Notes: a model not told the origin generated them from the sequence alone. A stretch of DNA of 52,223 nucleotides from Cumulibacter manganitolerans (GCF_009602465.1 NZ_WBKP01000023.1:1-52223); one strand, 5' to 3'. Counted from the stretch's first letter, positions 40,334-49,051 are shown. A program made the numbers and translations.

Positions 40334-40492
40334 ATGGACATCACGACCATGCTTGGATCGCGCCTGGCCCAGCTGGGCGCCACGGCCGACATCGAGCAGA
40401 TCGAGCGCACCCAGGGACGCCGCGCGGCACGCCGCCGCGCCGCGGAGACCCTCATCGCGCGCGCCGCCGTCCGGAGCAGTGCCATCCGCTAG
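40334..40492 (+). CDS. Small basic protein (52 aa)
   Basis: An ATG at 40334, 10 bases after GGAG (40320-40323), opens a 52-residue frame: MDITTMLGSRLAQLGATADI, EQIERTQGRRAARRRAAETL, then IARAAVRSSAIR and TAG. Nearly every codon ends in G or C, the pattern of true genes here, and the C-terminal half is Arg-rich and helical. It lies between a VOC gene and the leftward MatC-like gene. Nothing similar is known to me; it is too short for most gene finders. Confidence 0.55.
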   Translation: MDITTMLGSRLAQLGATADIEQIERTQGRRAARRRAAETLIARAAVRSSAIR

Positions 40493-40509
40493 GGATTCCC
40501 CGTGGCCCG

Positions 40510-41793
40510 CTACATGCCGGCGGGAACGACCAGGGTGAGCATGAGCAGCACGGGGCCGATCACCACCATCGACATGCCCCAGCGGGTCAGCAGCCGCGTC
40601 ACCCGAGCGCGGTCGTCGGCGTCCGACGTCGCCGTGAGCGTGGCGCCGACCGTGGAGAACGGCGAGACGTCCACCAGCGACGAGCACACGCCGAGGGCCG
40701 CGATCAGCGCCCAGCCCGGCACCGCTCCGGACGCCACGATCGGGATCGCCAGCGGCACCAGCGAGGCCAGGATCCCGGTCGTCGACACGAACGCCGACAT
40801 CAGCGCGCCGACCATCAGGATCAGCACGGCTCCGACCAACGGCGCGTGGACCCGCGCGGCGAGCTCGCCGAGGGTGTCGAGCGCGCCCATCGACCGCAGG
40901 ACGCCGATGTAGGTCACGATGCCGCCCACGAGCAGCGCGGTCGACCAGTCCACCTGGGCGATCGCGCGCTTGGTGTCGAGAGGACGCAGCAGCGCCAGGA
41001 CGGCGGCGAACGCGAAGCACAGGGTGCCGATCTCCGGCTCGTGGCCGGTCAGCGACAGCACGACCACGACGGCGACCAGCAACACCATGAAGGCGATCGT
41101 CACCCAATGGATGGGAGCCAGCCGCCGGTCCGTCGTGGCGTCGTCCGGCACGGACTCCTCGACGAGACGCTGCCGTGCGCCGGGGCCGCGTGACCGCAGC
41201 AGGGCCCGGCCGCCGAACAGCAGGAACGCCAGGCCGAGCAGCAGCAGGTTGACCACCAGCGCGACCGCGAACGGCACGACGGGGGACAGCGCGATCCCGT
41301 TGTCGCGAGCGGTGCCGTAGGTGACGATGCCGAACAGGCTGGTCGGCGCGAAGCCGCCGGCGCTCAGGCCGCAGCCGATGGCCAGCGCCATCAGCATCGG
41401 GTCGATCCGGAACCGCCTGGCCAGCGGCATCCCGACCGGCGCCATCACCAGCCCGGCCAGCGCCGAGCCCATCGCGGAGACGCCCATGGTGAGGAAGAAG
41501 AACACGAACGGGATCAGGACGGCTTGGGTGCCCACCTTCTGCAGCGCCTTCTCGACCAGCGTGTCGATGGTGCCGTTCACCTGGGCGATGCCGAAGAAGT
41601 AGGTGACGCCGACCAGCAGGAGGAAGATCCCGACCGGGAAGCCCGCGATGATGTCGTCGAGCGGCAGGTCCGCCAGCCAGAGCCCCACGCCGGTGGCGGC
41701 GGCGAGCGCGACCACACCGAGATGGACCTTGCGTATCGCCGCCACCGCGAACACGACCACCAGGATCGCGATCGCCACCAGGTCCGCTGTCAT
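40510..41793 (-). CDS. MatC-type dicarboxylate/malonate carrier
   Basis: 427-residue membrane protein with about 11-12 helices of the IT superfamily. The N-terminal half (VAIAILVVVFAVAAIRKVHL, LADLPLDDIIAGFPVGIFLL, GVTYFFGIAQVNGTIDTLVE) matches the MatC N-terminal domain; glycine-rich half-helix regions GVSAMGSALAGLVMAPVG and SAFVSTTGILASLVPLAIPI are the substrate hairpins. Members carry malonate or dicarboxylates. ATG 41793 starts it. It is alone on its strand; no malonate genes are adjacent, so substrate is uncertain. Confidence 0.87.
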   Translation of the reverse strand: MTADLVAIAILVVVFAVAAIRKVHLGVVALAAATGVGLWLADLPLDDIIAGFPVGIFLLLVGVTYFFGIAQVNGTIDTLVEKALQKVGTQAVLIPFVFFFLTMGVSAMGSALAGLVMAPVGMPLARRFRIDPMLMALAIGCGLSAGGFAPTSLFGIVTYGTARDNGIALSPVVPFAVALVVNLLLLGLAFLLFGGRALLRSRGPGARQRLVEESVPDDATTDRRLAPIHWVTIAFMVLLVAVVVVLSLTGHEPEIGTLCFAFAAVLALLRPLDTKRAIAQVDWSTALLVGGIVTYIGVLRSMGALDTLGELAARVHAPLVGAVLILMVGALMSAFVSTTGILASLVPLAIPIVASGAVPGWALIAALGVCSSLVDVSPFSTVGATLTATSDADDRARVTRLLTRWGMSMVVIGPVLLMLTLVVPAGM

Positions 41794-41896
41794 CGTCCTC
41801 TTCCGTGCAGGGCTCGTGCCTTCCTACCGCATGCGGCGTCCGGCCGCCACCAAGACGCATCCGGGCCGACGGGTTGCCGTGCGGCAGGATGGAACG

Positions 41897-42574
41897 GTGG
41901 ACAACGAGGACTCCTGGCGCGACGGCTTCGTCGCGGCCATGCGGCGGACCCGCGCCTCCAACGACGAGATCAGCACCGAGCTGGCGGCGGCGTACGCGAA
42001 GGCCCGGGCCGAGGGCAAGACGCCGAAGGGCGCCCTGGGCGACCCGCAGGCGTACGCCGCCGCGTTGCCCTACCGCGGGCGGGTCGCCAACCTCGCGGAG
42101 GCGCTCGCCGGCGCGGCGCACGTCGTCGGCGCGTTCATGCTCATCGACGCCCTGCGGGCGATGAAGGCCGGCCGACCGTACGACCTCACGGTCGGAGGAC
42201 TGCTGTCCTGGGTGCTCGTGATCGCCGGCATACCGGCCCTGCTGTGGGCGTTTCGGCGCTACTCGAGCATGGCGGTGCTGGGCTCCGCGATCGTGCTGAT
42301 GCTCGTGTGGGTGTTCCTGAGCAACGCGGCGACACCCACGCTGCTGTCGGTGGGCGCCGTCCTGCCGGCGGTGCTCGGGCTCGGGCTGGGGCTCGGCGCG
42401 ATGGCCTATGTGGCGCGGTACCTGGCCTACCACAACGCGCATCCGATCCGGGACCCGTTGACGGGGCAGGACGTGCGCTTCCCCGACCCCGAGCCGCGCT
42501 TCATGCAGCGCTGGGGACCGCTGGTGATGATGGGCGGCGGCCTGGCAGTCGTGGTCCTCGCATCGCTGCTGTGA
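41897..42574 (+). CDS. Uncharacterised membrane protein
   Basis: 225-residue protein starting GTG 41897 (MDNEDSWRDGFVAAMRRTRA). A soluble helical N-terminus (1-75) containing KTPKGALGDPQAYAAALPY is followed by about four hydrophobic helices (about 75-95, 103-118, 126-160, 200-222) and the loop HPIRDPLTGQDVRFPDPEPR. The N-terminal part resembles short regions in permease-associated DUF1700/DUF1048-like proteins, but I cannot assign the family. The long upstream in-frame extension falls inside the opposing transporter gene and is rejected. It is 20 bp before the next gene. Confidence 0.8.
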   Translation: MDNEDSWRDGFVAAMRRTRASNDEISTELAAAYAKARAEGKTPKGALGDPQAYAAALPYRGRVANLAEALAGAAHVVGAFMLIDALRAMKAGRPYDLTVGGLLSWVLVIAGIPALLWAFRRYSSMAVLGSAIVLMLVWVFLSNAATPTLLSVGAVLPAVLGLGLGLGAMAYVARYLAYHNAHPIRDPLTGQDVRFPDPEPRFMQRWGPLVMMGGGLAVVVLASLL

Positions 42575-42594
42575 CCGGAGAGCAAGATGGGGTC

Positions 42595-43110
42595 ATGACC
42601 AGCGACACCTATCCGACCGTCACCCTCCGTCGCGCGCGCACGAAGGACGTGCGACGGATCCGCGAGATCATCGAGCCGTACGTCGAGAACCGGATCCTGC
42701 TGGCGAAGGAGAACGTGGCGTACTACGAGGGTCTGCAGGAGTTCCGGCTGGCGGAGGTCGACGGCGAGGTCGCCGGCGTGGGTGCGCTGCACGTCATGTG
42801 GGAGGACCTGGCGGAGGTCCGCACCCTCGCGGTGGATCAGCGCTACCGCGGGCACCGGGTCGGGCACGCGCTGCTCGACCAGCTGGTGAGCGACGCCCGC
42901 GACATCGGGGTGCAGCGGGTGTTCTGCCTGACCTTCGAGGTGGCGTTCTTCGAGAAGCACGGCTTCACCGAGATCGAGGGGACGCCGGTGACGCCGGACG
43001 TCTACCTCGAGCTGCTGCACTCGCACGACGACGGCGTCGCCGAGTTCCTCGACCTCGCGAGGGTCAAGCCCAATACCCTGGGCAACTCACGCATGCTGCT
43101 CACCCTGTAG
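42595..43110 (+). CDS. argA: ArgA-type amino-acid N-acetyltransferase
   Basis: 171-residue GNAT enzyme resembling the stand-alone actinobacterial N-acetylglutamate synthase (Rv2747-like). It starts MTSDTYPTVTLRRARTKDVR; EVRTLAVDQRYRGHRVGHAL (about 80-99) is the acetyl-CoA loop; QRVFCLTFEVAFFEKHGFTE is the ArgA strand and helix. Acetylation of glutamate begins arginine synthesis. A spacing of 20 bp from the membrane-protein gene suggests cotranscription. Other arg genes are not in the window. Confidence 0.87.
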   Translation: MTSDTYPTVTLRRARTKDVRRIREIIEPYVENRILLAKENVAYYEGLQEFRLAEVDGEVAGVGALHVMWEDLAEVRTLAVDQRYRGHRVGHALLDQLVSDARDIGVQRVFCLTFEVAFFEKHGFTEIEGTPVTPDVYLELLHSHDDGVAEFLDLARVKPNTLGNSRMLLTL

Positions 43111-43144
43111 ACGACCTGCGCGTCGCCGACGAGAGGAATCGAAG

Positions 43145-44359
43145 ATGGCACTGAGGCTCGGACAGAAGCAGGACTTCGCTCTCGTCGGTGGGCGGGTGCT
43201 CACCATGACCGGCGACGTCGTCGAGGCGGGCACGGTCGTCGTCCGTGACGGGAAGATCGCCGCGGTGGGCACCGAGGTCGACGTCCCGCAGGACGTCGAG
43301 CGGATCGACGTCGCCGGCAGCTGGATCACGCCGGGGCTGGTCGAGGCGCACGCGCACCTCGGCGTGTCCGAGGAGGCCGAGGGCTGGGCCGGCGAGGACA
43401 CCAACGAGTTGACCGACCCGAACGGCGCGCGCCTGCGGGCGCTCGACGCGATCAACATCGACGACCAGGGCTTCCGCGACGCGCTCGCCGGTGGCGTCAC
43501 GACGGCGGTCATCAAGCCCGGCTCCGGCAACCCGATCGGCGGGCAGACCGTGGCCATCAAGGTGTGGGGCCGCATCGTCGACGAGATGGTGCTGAAGGAG
43601 CCGTGCTCGATCAAGTCGGCCCTCGGCGAGAACCCCAAGCGGGTGTACGGCGACAAGAAGGTGCTCCCGTCGACGCGGCTCGGCGTCGCGACCGTCATCC
43701 GGGAGGCGCTCAACGGCGCGCGCGAGTACGCCGCCGCCCGCAGCCGCGACCAGAACACGCCGCGCGACCTCGCGAAGGAGCCGCTGGCTCGGGTGCTCAA
43801 CGGCGAGATCCCGTGGTGCCAGCACTGCCACCGGGTGGACGACATCGCGACCGCGATCCGGCTCGCCGACGAGTTCGGCTACCGGCTCGTGATAAACCAC
43901 GGTACCGAGGCGCATCTGATCGCCTCGTACATCGCCGAGCGCGAGATCCCGGTCGTCATCGGGCCGCTGTTCACGACGCGTTCCAAGGTCGAGCTGCGGC
44001 GGCGCTCGCTGGAGAACCCGGGCCACCTGGTGCGCGCCGGCGTGAAGATCGCGATCATCACCGACCATCCCGTCGTCCCGATCGAGTTCCTGATCTACCA
44101 GGTGGCGCTCGCGGTCAAGGAGGGCCTCGACCGTGACGAGGCGCTGAAGACGGTCACCATCAACCCCGCCGAGATGCTCGACCTGGCGGATCGCGTCGGC
44201 TCGCTGGAGGCCGGCAAGGACGCCGACCTGGCGATCTGGGACGGCGATCCGCTGGACGTGATGTCGCGCTGCGTGCAGACGGTCATCGACGGGCGCCTGG
44301 TCTACGAGTACGCCGAGGGGGAGCGCCGGGTCGCCCCGCAGTTCGAGAACCTGCGTTGA
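43145..44359 (+). CDS. Amidohydrolase family protein (imidazolonepropionase-like)
   Basis: 404-residue metal-dependent hydrolase. The metal-binding HxH is VEAHAHLG (about 72-79). Later active-site parts are WCQHCHRVDDI (about 224-234), VINHGTEAHLIASY and IITDHPVVP (the metal Asp). The C-terminus ends in the usual IWDGDPLDVMSRCVQTVIDG strand set. The substrate is probably a cyclic amide or dipeptide; close relatives are labelled imidazolonepropionase- or dipeptidase-like. It starts ATG 43145 behind GAGAGGAA. It lies 34 bp after argA in the same direction. Confidence 0.9.
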   Translation: MALRLGQKQDFALVGGRVLTMTGDVVEAGTVVVRDGKIAAVGTEVDVPQDVERIDVAGSWITPGLVEAHAHLGVSEEAEGWAGEDTNELTDPNGARLRALDAINIDDQGFRDALAGGVTTAVIKPGSGNPIGGQTVAIKVWGRIVDEMVLKEPCSIKSALGENPKRVYGDKKVLPSTRLGVATVIREALNGAREYAAARSRDQNTPRDLAKEPLARVLNGEIPWCQHCHRVDDIATAIRLADEFGYRLVINHGTEAHLIASYIAEREIPVVIGPLFTTRSKVELRRRSLENPGHLVRAGVKIAIITDHPVVPIEFLIYQVALAVKEGLDRDEALKTVTINPAEMLDLADRVGSLEAGKDADLAIWDGDPLDVMSRCVQTVIDGRLVYEYAEGERRVAPQFENLR

Positions 44360-44541
44360 CCTCGGACGCCGCCGCAGAACCTGCCTAGTCGCCGTCCGCC
44401 CTCCCGGCCCTCCGGAAAACGTCACCTGTGCGGGCGGCTGCTCGTCCCGAACGACCCGGCGCGCAGAATCGCGACGTTGTGAGGAGGGCCCGATGTCCCG
44501 GCGGCCCGACCGACACTGGAAGGGCGGCCGGGCGCGCAGCG

Positions 44542-45246
44542 CTAGCCGGCGGGGTCGGTCAGGGCCCGGCCGGTGAGGCTGGCCCGCTCGCTGATCTCGA
44601 TCCTGTTGCCGTCGGGATCGGCGACGAACGCGAAGCGCACGGTGTCGCCCAGCACCCGGGGCGCGCCGGCCGACTGGCCGCCGCGGGCCAGGATCCCCTC
44701 GTACTCCGCGACGCAGTCGTGCACCTGCACCGTCGTGTAGCGGTACCCGGGACCGATCGCCTCGGTCGGCGGCGCGACGGGCCCCTGCTCGGCGAGGACG
44801 ATAAGCGTCGTCCCGCAGCGGTAGCGGCCGAACGCGAGGCGCTCGAGCTGCATGACCTCGGTCCAGAACCGGTCGTGCTGATCGGGGTCGCCGACGCGCA
44901 GCTCGATGGCGATGCCGGTGACCCCGTCGTGGCCGGGCGGCACGAGCGTCACCCGGTCGCCGTCCGGGTCCACCAGCGGCCGAGGGTCCAGGACGCCGTC
45001 CCGCGCGATCTGCAGCCCGATGATCCCGGACGGCGCGGTGTCCGGGAGCGGATCACGCGCGTGGTTCATCTTGAGGATCGAGCCGTTCATGTGATGGCGA
45101 TGCTGCTGGACGCCGCCGCCCAGCTTGCCCAGGTGGTCGTACTCGAGCCCCACGAGGTCCCGCCAGAACGCCAGCTGCTCGTCGCGCCGGTTGGAGTAGA
45201 GCCCCACGTCCATGCTCTGCTTGGCCAGCCTCACGTCTCGCTCCAT
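44542..45246 (-). CDS. VOC superfamily dioxygenase-like protein
   Basis: 234-residue protein with two VOC repeats. It starts MERDVRLAKQSMDVGLYSNR, first half to about 105, second half from GIAIELRVGDPDQHDRF, ending FVADPDGNRIEISERASL (about 200-217), the classic C-terminal VOC strand with metal-ligand Glu (IEIS). The HHMNGSILKMNHARDPL stretch in the first half also fits. It is probably a ring-cleaving dioxygenase or glyoxalase relative, substrate unknown. The start ATG 45246 is chosen because sequence upstream is unrelated. The hairpin at 45328 precedes it. Confidence 0.83.
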   Translation of the reverse strand: MERDVRLAKQSMDVGLYSNRRDEQLAFWRDLVGLEYDHLGKLGGGVQQHRHHMNGSILKMNHARDPLPDTAPSGIIGLQIARDGVLDPRPLVDPDGDRVTLVPPGHDGVTGIAIELRVGDPDQHDRFWTEVMQLERLAFGRYRCGTTLIVLAEQGPVAPPTEAIGPGYRYTTVQVHDCVAEYEGILARGGQSAGAPRVLGDTVRFAFVADPDGNRIEISERASLTGRALTDPAG

Positions 45247-45327
45247 TCCTGGGCAGCCGACGGTTGCCGTCTGCCGACCGTCGTCAGCCAGATCATCTCC
45301 CATGCGCCCCGGAAAACGACAGCCGAC

Positions 45328-45362
45328 AGGGCCGTTGTCCATGAAGGATGGACAGCGGCCCT
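45328..45362 (-). terminator. Terminator hairpin behind the DUF3817 gene
   Basis: Stem of 15 bp with one wobble: AGGGCCGTTGTCCAT (45328-45342) and ATGGACAGCGGCCCT (45348-45362), 5-nt loop. On the leftward strand it follows the DUF3817 stop by 24 bp and is followed by TGTCGTTTTCC. It also precedes the VOC gene. Confidence 0.75.
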
Positions 45363-45386
45363 CTGACGTGACGGTTTGTCGGGTGG

Positions 45387-45773
45387 CTACCAGCCGGGCT
45401 CGCCGGCGGCGACCTTCTTGTGCACGACGTGCTCGGTCCAGAACGACACCAGCGGGATGGTCCCGCCGAGAACGACCAGCACGGTGCGCCCGAGCGACCA
45501 GCGGCGGTGCACCGCGAGCAGGACGGCGCAGGCGATGTAGGCCATGTACAGCCAGCCGTGCGCGATGCCGATGACGGTCACCGGCGTGCCGTCGTCGCCG
45601 AAGTACTTGATGGGCATCGCGACCAGGAACAGCAGGGCCAGCGGTACGCCGACGACCCAGGCCGCGATGCGGTAGTTGCGCAGCAGCGTGCGGGTCTTGC
45701 CCTCGGGGGTGGCCGCGCGCTTGGCCCGCAGGGCCTCCCGCTTGGCGGTGAGCTTGTCGGTCTGTTCGGTCAC
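45387..45773 (-). CDS. DUF3817 membrane protein
   Basis: 128-residue protein with a basic N-terminus (KLTAKREALRAKRAATPEGK) and three hydrophobic helices (about 34-55, 66-86, 93-112). IGIAHGWLYMAYIACAVLLA contains the family's conserved HGxxY block. DUF3817 proteins are small actinobacterial membrane proteins without known function. It lies 10 bp after the next membrane-protein gene and belongs to the ppa operon. It ends in a hairpin terminator. Confidence 0.87.
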   Translation of the reverse strand: MTEQTDKLTAKREALRAKRAATPEGKTRTLLRNYRIAAWVVGVPLALLFLVAMPIKYFGDDGTPVTVIGIAHGWLYMAYIACAVLLAVHRRWSLGRTVLVVLGGTIPLVSFWTEHVVHKKVAAGEPGW

Positions 45774-45783
45774 GCAGATCTTC

Positions 45784-46182
45784 CTAGGGGTTGGTGGCTC
45801 GCTCGTTGAGGTCCTTCAGCCGGGCGTTGTAGGCTTCCAGCTCGGGATCGGCGACGTCCGGGTATTCCTCGTAGTGCGGCGCCGTGGTGATCGCCTTGGG
45901 CCGGACGTCGTGCACTACCCGACCCGGGTCGGGGTCGTCGTGCAGCAGCGGCGGGACGTCGGCCCCGGGCGGGTGGTAGGCCAGCCAGATCGACTTGCCC
46001 CAGCCCCACAGCCCCATGAGCGCGAATCCGGGCCACTGGATGGCGTACAGCCAGTTCTGCCAGTCGCCGATGCTCGACTCGGCCTTGCCGAGCTGCCACT
46101 GGAACGCCCAGATGCACCCGGTCGCCGCCAGCAGCACGAACAGGTGCCAGGCGATCCATCCGGGGGTGAGAATGCGGCGCAC
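45784..46182 (-). CDS. Membrane protein adjacent to DUF3817 (uncharacterised)
   Basis: 132-residue protein with two N-terminal hydrophobic helices (about 10-28 and 42-58) and a hydrophilic acidic tail (HYEEYPDVADPELEAYNARL). The start MRRILTPGWIAWHLFVLLAA and WQLGKAES resemble the SURF1-like first helix seen in short actinobacterial proteins next to DUF3817 genes. It has no full SURF1 domain. It is 36 bp after ppa. Function unknown. Confidence 0.78.
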   Translation of the reverse strand: MRRILTPGWIAWHLFVLLAATGCIWAFQWQLGKAESSIGDWQNWLYAIQWPGFALMGLWGWGKSIWLAYHPPGADVPPLLHDDPDPGRVVHDVRPKAITTAPHYEEYPDVADPELEAYNARLKDLNERATNP

Positions 46183-46218
46183 CCCTCCAGGGTACGTAAC
46201 CGCCCGGTCCGGGTGGTC

Positions 46219-46707
46219 CTAGTGCCCGGCCTTGCCGAAGGCCTCGACCGAGCTCTCGATGACCTTGAGCGCCTCGTCGCGACCGACCCAGTCCGAGCCC
46301 TGCACGTGCTTGCCCGGCTCGAGGTCCTTGTAGTGCTCGAAGAAGTGCTTGATCGCGTCCAGCTCGTAGGTCGACACGTCGCCGAGGTCCTGGATGTGCT
46401 CCCAGCGCGGGTCGCCGGCGAGCACGCACAGCACCTTGTCGTCGCCGCCGGCCTCGTCGACCATCTTGTACATGCCGACCGGGCGAACCTTCAGGTAGCA
46501 GCCGGGGAACACCGGCTCCGGCAGCAGCACGAGAGCGTCGAGCGGGTCACCGTCGTCCGCGAGGGTGTCCACGAAGTAGCCGTAGTCCGTCGGGTAGGCC
46601 ATCGAGGTGTACAGGTACCGATCGAGCGCGACCTTCCCGGTCTCGTGATCGACCTCGTACTTGTTGCGCGAGCCCTTCGGGATCTCGATGAGGACGTCGT
46701 ACTCCAC
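46219..46707 (-). CDS. ppa: Inorganic pyrophosphatase
   Basis: 162-residue soluble class I pyrophosphatase hydrolysing pyrophosphate to phosphate. Active-site blocks are [20 protein letters not shown] (about 8-27), [24 protein letters not shown] (metal Asp residues, about 38-61) and [17 protein letters not shown]. Length fits bacterial PPases (about 160-178). It starts ATG 46707 and is divergent from dacB at 46815, as in many actinobacterial genomes. It probably leads the operon with the two small membrane proteins. Confidence 0.97.
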   Translation of the reverse strand: MEYDVLIEIPKGSRNKYEVDHETGKVALDRYLYTSMAYPTDYGYFVDTLADDGDPLDALVLLPEPVFPGCYLKVRPVGMYKMVDEAGGDDKVLCVLAGDPRWEHIQDLGDVSTYELDAIKHFFEHYKDLEPGKHVQGSDWVGRDEALKVIESSVEAFGKAGH

Positions 46708-46814
46708 TGTGATTCATCTCCTGGCTGGCCGGTGGGGCTCGGCTTTCGCCGGGCGGCACCCGGTGGCCCGTAGTCTGGTTGCTGCCGTGACGACCGACGA
46801 AGCGCAGGACGACG

Positions 46815-48242
46815 ATGACCGACACCGTTTCCCCGAGGCCGGGTAGAGGCGCCGCGGCACGGCGCGCGCTCGGGAGCGTGGGCGCGGTGCTGCTGGCCGC
46901 TGCGGTCGGCATCGGCGGAGTGGTCGGCGTCGCCGCACTCGTTGGACCTACTGATTCTGACAGCGCGCGCGGCGGTTCGGGCAGCCAGTCCGCGCCGACT
47001 GTGTCACTCCCGGCCAATCCCGCGCCCGCGCCGGCGCTGTCGGACCTGGATCCGCACGCGCCGACGCCCACCGCGGCAGGCGTGCAGGCCGCGCTCGCCG
47101 GCCCGATGAGCAACGGGGTCCTCGGGCAGCTCGCGGCGCAGGTGCTCGACCCGGCCACCGGCGAGGTGCTGCTGGACCGGGGCTCGGACGCCCCGATGCA
47201 GCCCGGCTCGACGATGAAGCTGTACACCGTGGCGGCCGCGGCCGCCGTCCTCGACCCCGGCATGCGGCTGACGACGACGGTGGCCCAGGGGCCCAACCCG
47301 ACCGAGATCACCATCGTGGCCGGCGGCGACCCGACGCTCAGCAGCCGGCCGCAGTCGGTGCTCAACCCCGGCGCCGCGACCATCGCCGAGCTGGCCGCGG
47401 CGGTCAAGGCCGCGGGCGTCACGCAGGTCACCAAGATCACCGTCGACAACGCGATCTTCCAGGGCGCGCCGACGGCCGAGGGCTGGGGCACCGGCGACGC
47501 ACCCTCGACGTACGCCGCGCCGATCTACCCGTTCATGGCCGACGGCGGACGCACCAATCCGGCCGACGACCACTCGATGCGGTACGGCGAGCCGGATCTG
47601 CACGCCGCCTCGTTGCTGGCCGCGGACCTCGGCAGCCCGCAGGCCCAGGTGGTCCGCGGCACGGTGGACGCCGCCGCCAAGCCGGTCGCGACCGTGCGGT
47701 CGGCCCCGATCGAGCAGCTGATCGAGCAGGCGATCGTGCATTCGGACAACGTGCTCGCCGAGTGCCTCGGCCGACTGGTCGCCCAGAAGGTGGGCCAGCC
47801 GACCACGTTCGCGGGTGCGGTCACCGCGATCTCGGCCGTGATGCAGGAGATGGGCGTCGACCTCACCGGCTACCAGGGGCACGACGCGAGCGGCCTGTCG
47901 CAGCTGGACCGGACGTCGGCGCGCTCGATCGCGTCGGTGCTGGCCGTGGCGACCAGCGGCAAGCAGGAGCACCTGGACGTGGTGGACTCGGCGCTGGCGG
48001 TCGCCGGCTACAACGGCACCCTGGCCGCCCGGTACGACGGGGCCTCGGCGTCCGGCGCCGGCCGGGTGCGCGGCAAGACCGGCACGCTCACCGGCGTCTC
48101 CTCGCTGGCCGGCACCGTGCTCACGGCGGACGGGCGCGTCCTGGTCTACTCGTTCGTCTCCAACGGTGGCGGCGGCACCGAGGCCGTGCGTGCCGCGCTC
48201 GACAAGATCGCCGCGGCGATCGCCGGGTGCGGCTGCCGATAG
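46815..48242 (+). CDS. dacB: D-alanyl-D-alanine carboxypeptidase/endopeptidase (PBP4 family)
   Basis: 475-residue exported penicillin-binding protein of class C4. The N-terminal helix (about 21-38) acts as signal or anchor. The catalytic SxxK is MQPGSTMKLYTVAAAAAV (STMK, about 133-136), SDN is IVHSDNVLAE (about 311-313), and KTG is VRGKTGTLTGVSSL (about 419-421). It trims or cleaves peptidoglycan cross-links outside the membrane. ATG 46815 is the start. The order dacB, zincin, tilS, hpt is typical for actinobacteria; a yceI gene on the other strand interrupts it here. Confidence 0.93.
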   Translation: MTDTVSPRPGRGAAARRALGSVGAVLLAAAVGIGGVVGVAALVGPTDSDSARGGSGSQSAPTVSLPANPAPAPALSDLDPHAPTPTAAGVQAALAGPMSNGVLGQLAAQVLDPATGEVLLDRGSDAPMQPGSTMKLYTVAAAAAVLDPGMRLTTTVAQGPNPTEITIVAGGDPTLSSRPQSVLNPGAATIAELAAAVKAAGVTQVTKITVDNAIFQGAPTAEGWGTGDAPSTYAAPIYPFMADGGRTNPADDHSMRYGEPDLHAASLLAADLGSPQAQVVRGTVDAAAKPVATVRSAPIEQLIEQAIVHSDNVLAECLGRLVAQKVGQPTTFAGAVTAISAVMQEMGVDLTGYQGHDASGLSQLDRTSARSIASVLAVATSGKQEHLDVVDSALAVAGYNGTLAARYDGASASGAGRVRGKTGTLTGVSSLAGTVLTADGRVLVYSFVSNGGGGTEAVRAALDKIAAAIAGCGCR

Positions 48243-48279
48243 GCGCTCACCCCGCCGGCCGTGGCCCCGCCCGGACGCA

Positions 48280-48314
48280 CGAAGGGCCGGGAACGTGCGC
48301 TCCCGGCCCTTTCG
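48280..48314. terminator. Bidirectional terminator between dacB and yceI
   Basis: Stem AAGGGCCGGGA (48282-48292) / TCCCGGCCCTT (48301-48311), 8-nt loop, plus outer CG pairs. It lies 38 bp after the dacB stop and 13 bp after the convergent yceI stop. No long T-tract is visible. Confidence 0.75.
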
Positions 48315-48326
48315 AGACTGCGATGC

Positions 48327-48878
48327 CTACTTGGCGAGGTCGGCCTCGATGTCGAGGCTGATGGCGATCTTGTCGCCGACGACGACGCCGCCGCCCTCCA
48401 TGGGCGCGTTGAAGTTGACGTTGAAGTCCTTGCGGTTGATCTCGGTCTTGGCCTCGAAGCCGGCCTTCTGGCCGCCCTGGCCGTCGCTGCCGGCGCCGCC
48501 GAAGGTGACGTCCAGCACGACCGGGCGGGTGACGCCGTTGACGGTGAGATCGCCGGTGACCTTCCAGTCGCCGCCGTCCGCGGTGACCTTGGTGGAGCGG
48601 AACTCCAGGGTCTGGTGGCTGGCGGCGTCGAAGAAGTCGGCGCTCTGCAGGTGGCCGTCGCGCTGCGAGTTGCCGGTGTCGACCGACGAGGCGACGATCG
48701 AGGCCTGGACGGTCGAGTCCTCGATGTTCTCGGCGACGGTGATCGCGCCGGAGAACTCCTTGAAGACGCCGCGAACCTTGCTGACCATCATGTGACGGAC
48801 GCTGAAGCCGACGTGCGAGTGGGTCGTGTCGATGTTGTAGACACCGGGGGTGATGCTGAGGGTCTGGGCGGTGGTCAT
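48327..48878 (-). CDS. YceI-family lipid-binding-like protein
   Basis: 183-residue lipocalin-like beta protein. It starts MTTAQTLSITPGVYNIDTTH; YceI hallmarks are THSHVGFSVRHMMVSKVRGV (about 20-39), TGNSQRDGHLQSADFFDA (about 73-90) and ITGDLTVNG-type VTGDLTVNGVTRPVVLDV. There is no signal peptide, as in many actinobacterial forms. It would bind an isoprenoid or other amphiphile. ATG 48878 has AAGGAG upstream (48885-48890). Two dyads in the promoter match the box upstream of the MarR gene at 38950, so MarR control is likely. Confidence 0.92.
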   Translation of the reverse strand: MTTAQTLSITPGVYNIDTTHSHVGFSVRHMMVSKVRGVFKEFSGAITVAENIEDSTVQASIVASSVDTGNSQRDGHLQSADFFDAASHQTLEFRSTKVTADGGDWKVTGDLTVNGVTRPVVLDVTFGGAGSDGQGGQKAGFEAKTEINRKDFNVNFNAPMEGGGVVVGDKIAISLDIEADLAK

Positions 48879-48935
48879 GCGGGGCTCCTTCGGTCTGTGG
48901 TGAACCAGCGGCTCGGGTGCCGCTTCCTGGCTACA

Positions 48936-48972
48936 AGTTGAATTTACAACTAGTTTGGTTGAACTGTCAACT
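48936..48972 (-). promoter_or_regulatory. Two MarR-like boxes in the yceI promoter
   Basis: Box 1 is AGTTG-N5-ACAACT (48936-48951); box 2 is GGTTG-N5-TCAACT (48957-48972). Their centres are 21 bp apart, two helical turns, and both are upstream of the yceI ATG (48878). The same pattern occurs once before the MarR gene at 38913. Confidence 0.6.
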
Positions 48973-49051
48973 ACCAATCGGGTGGAGCACCCGGATCGTG
49001 CTGCAGCTCACAAGCGGTGGGCGCTCAGGGCGCGCGGGTACCGTGGCGCTC

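Noticed and set aside
44493-44576. 27-codon frame with a good GAGGAGGG ribosome site
   Set aside because: Too short to judge, Arg-rich, and its 3' half overlaps the end of the convergent VOC gene; left out of the gene list.
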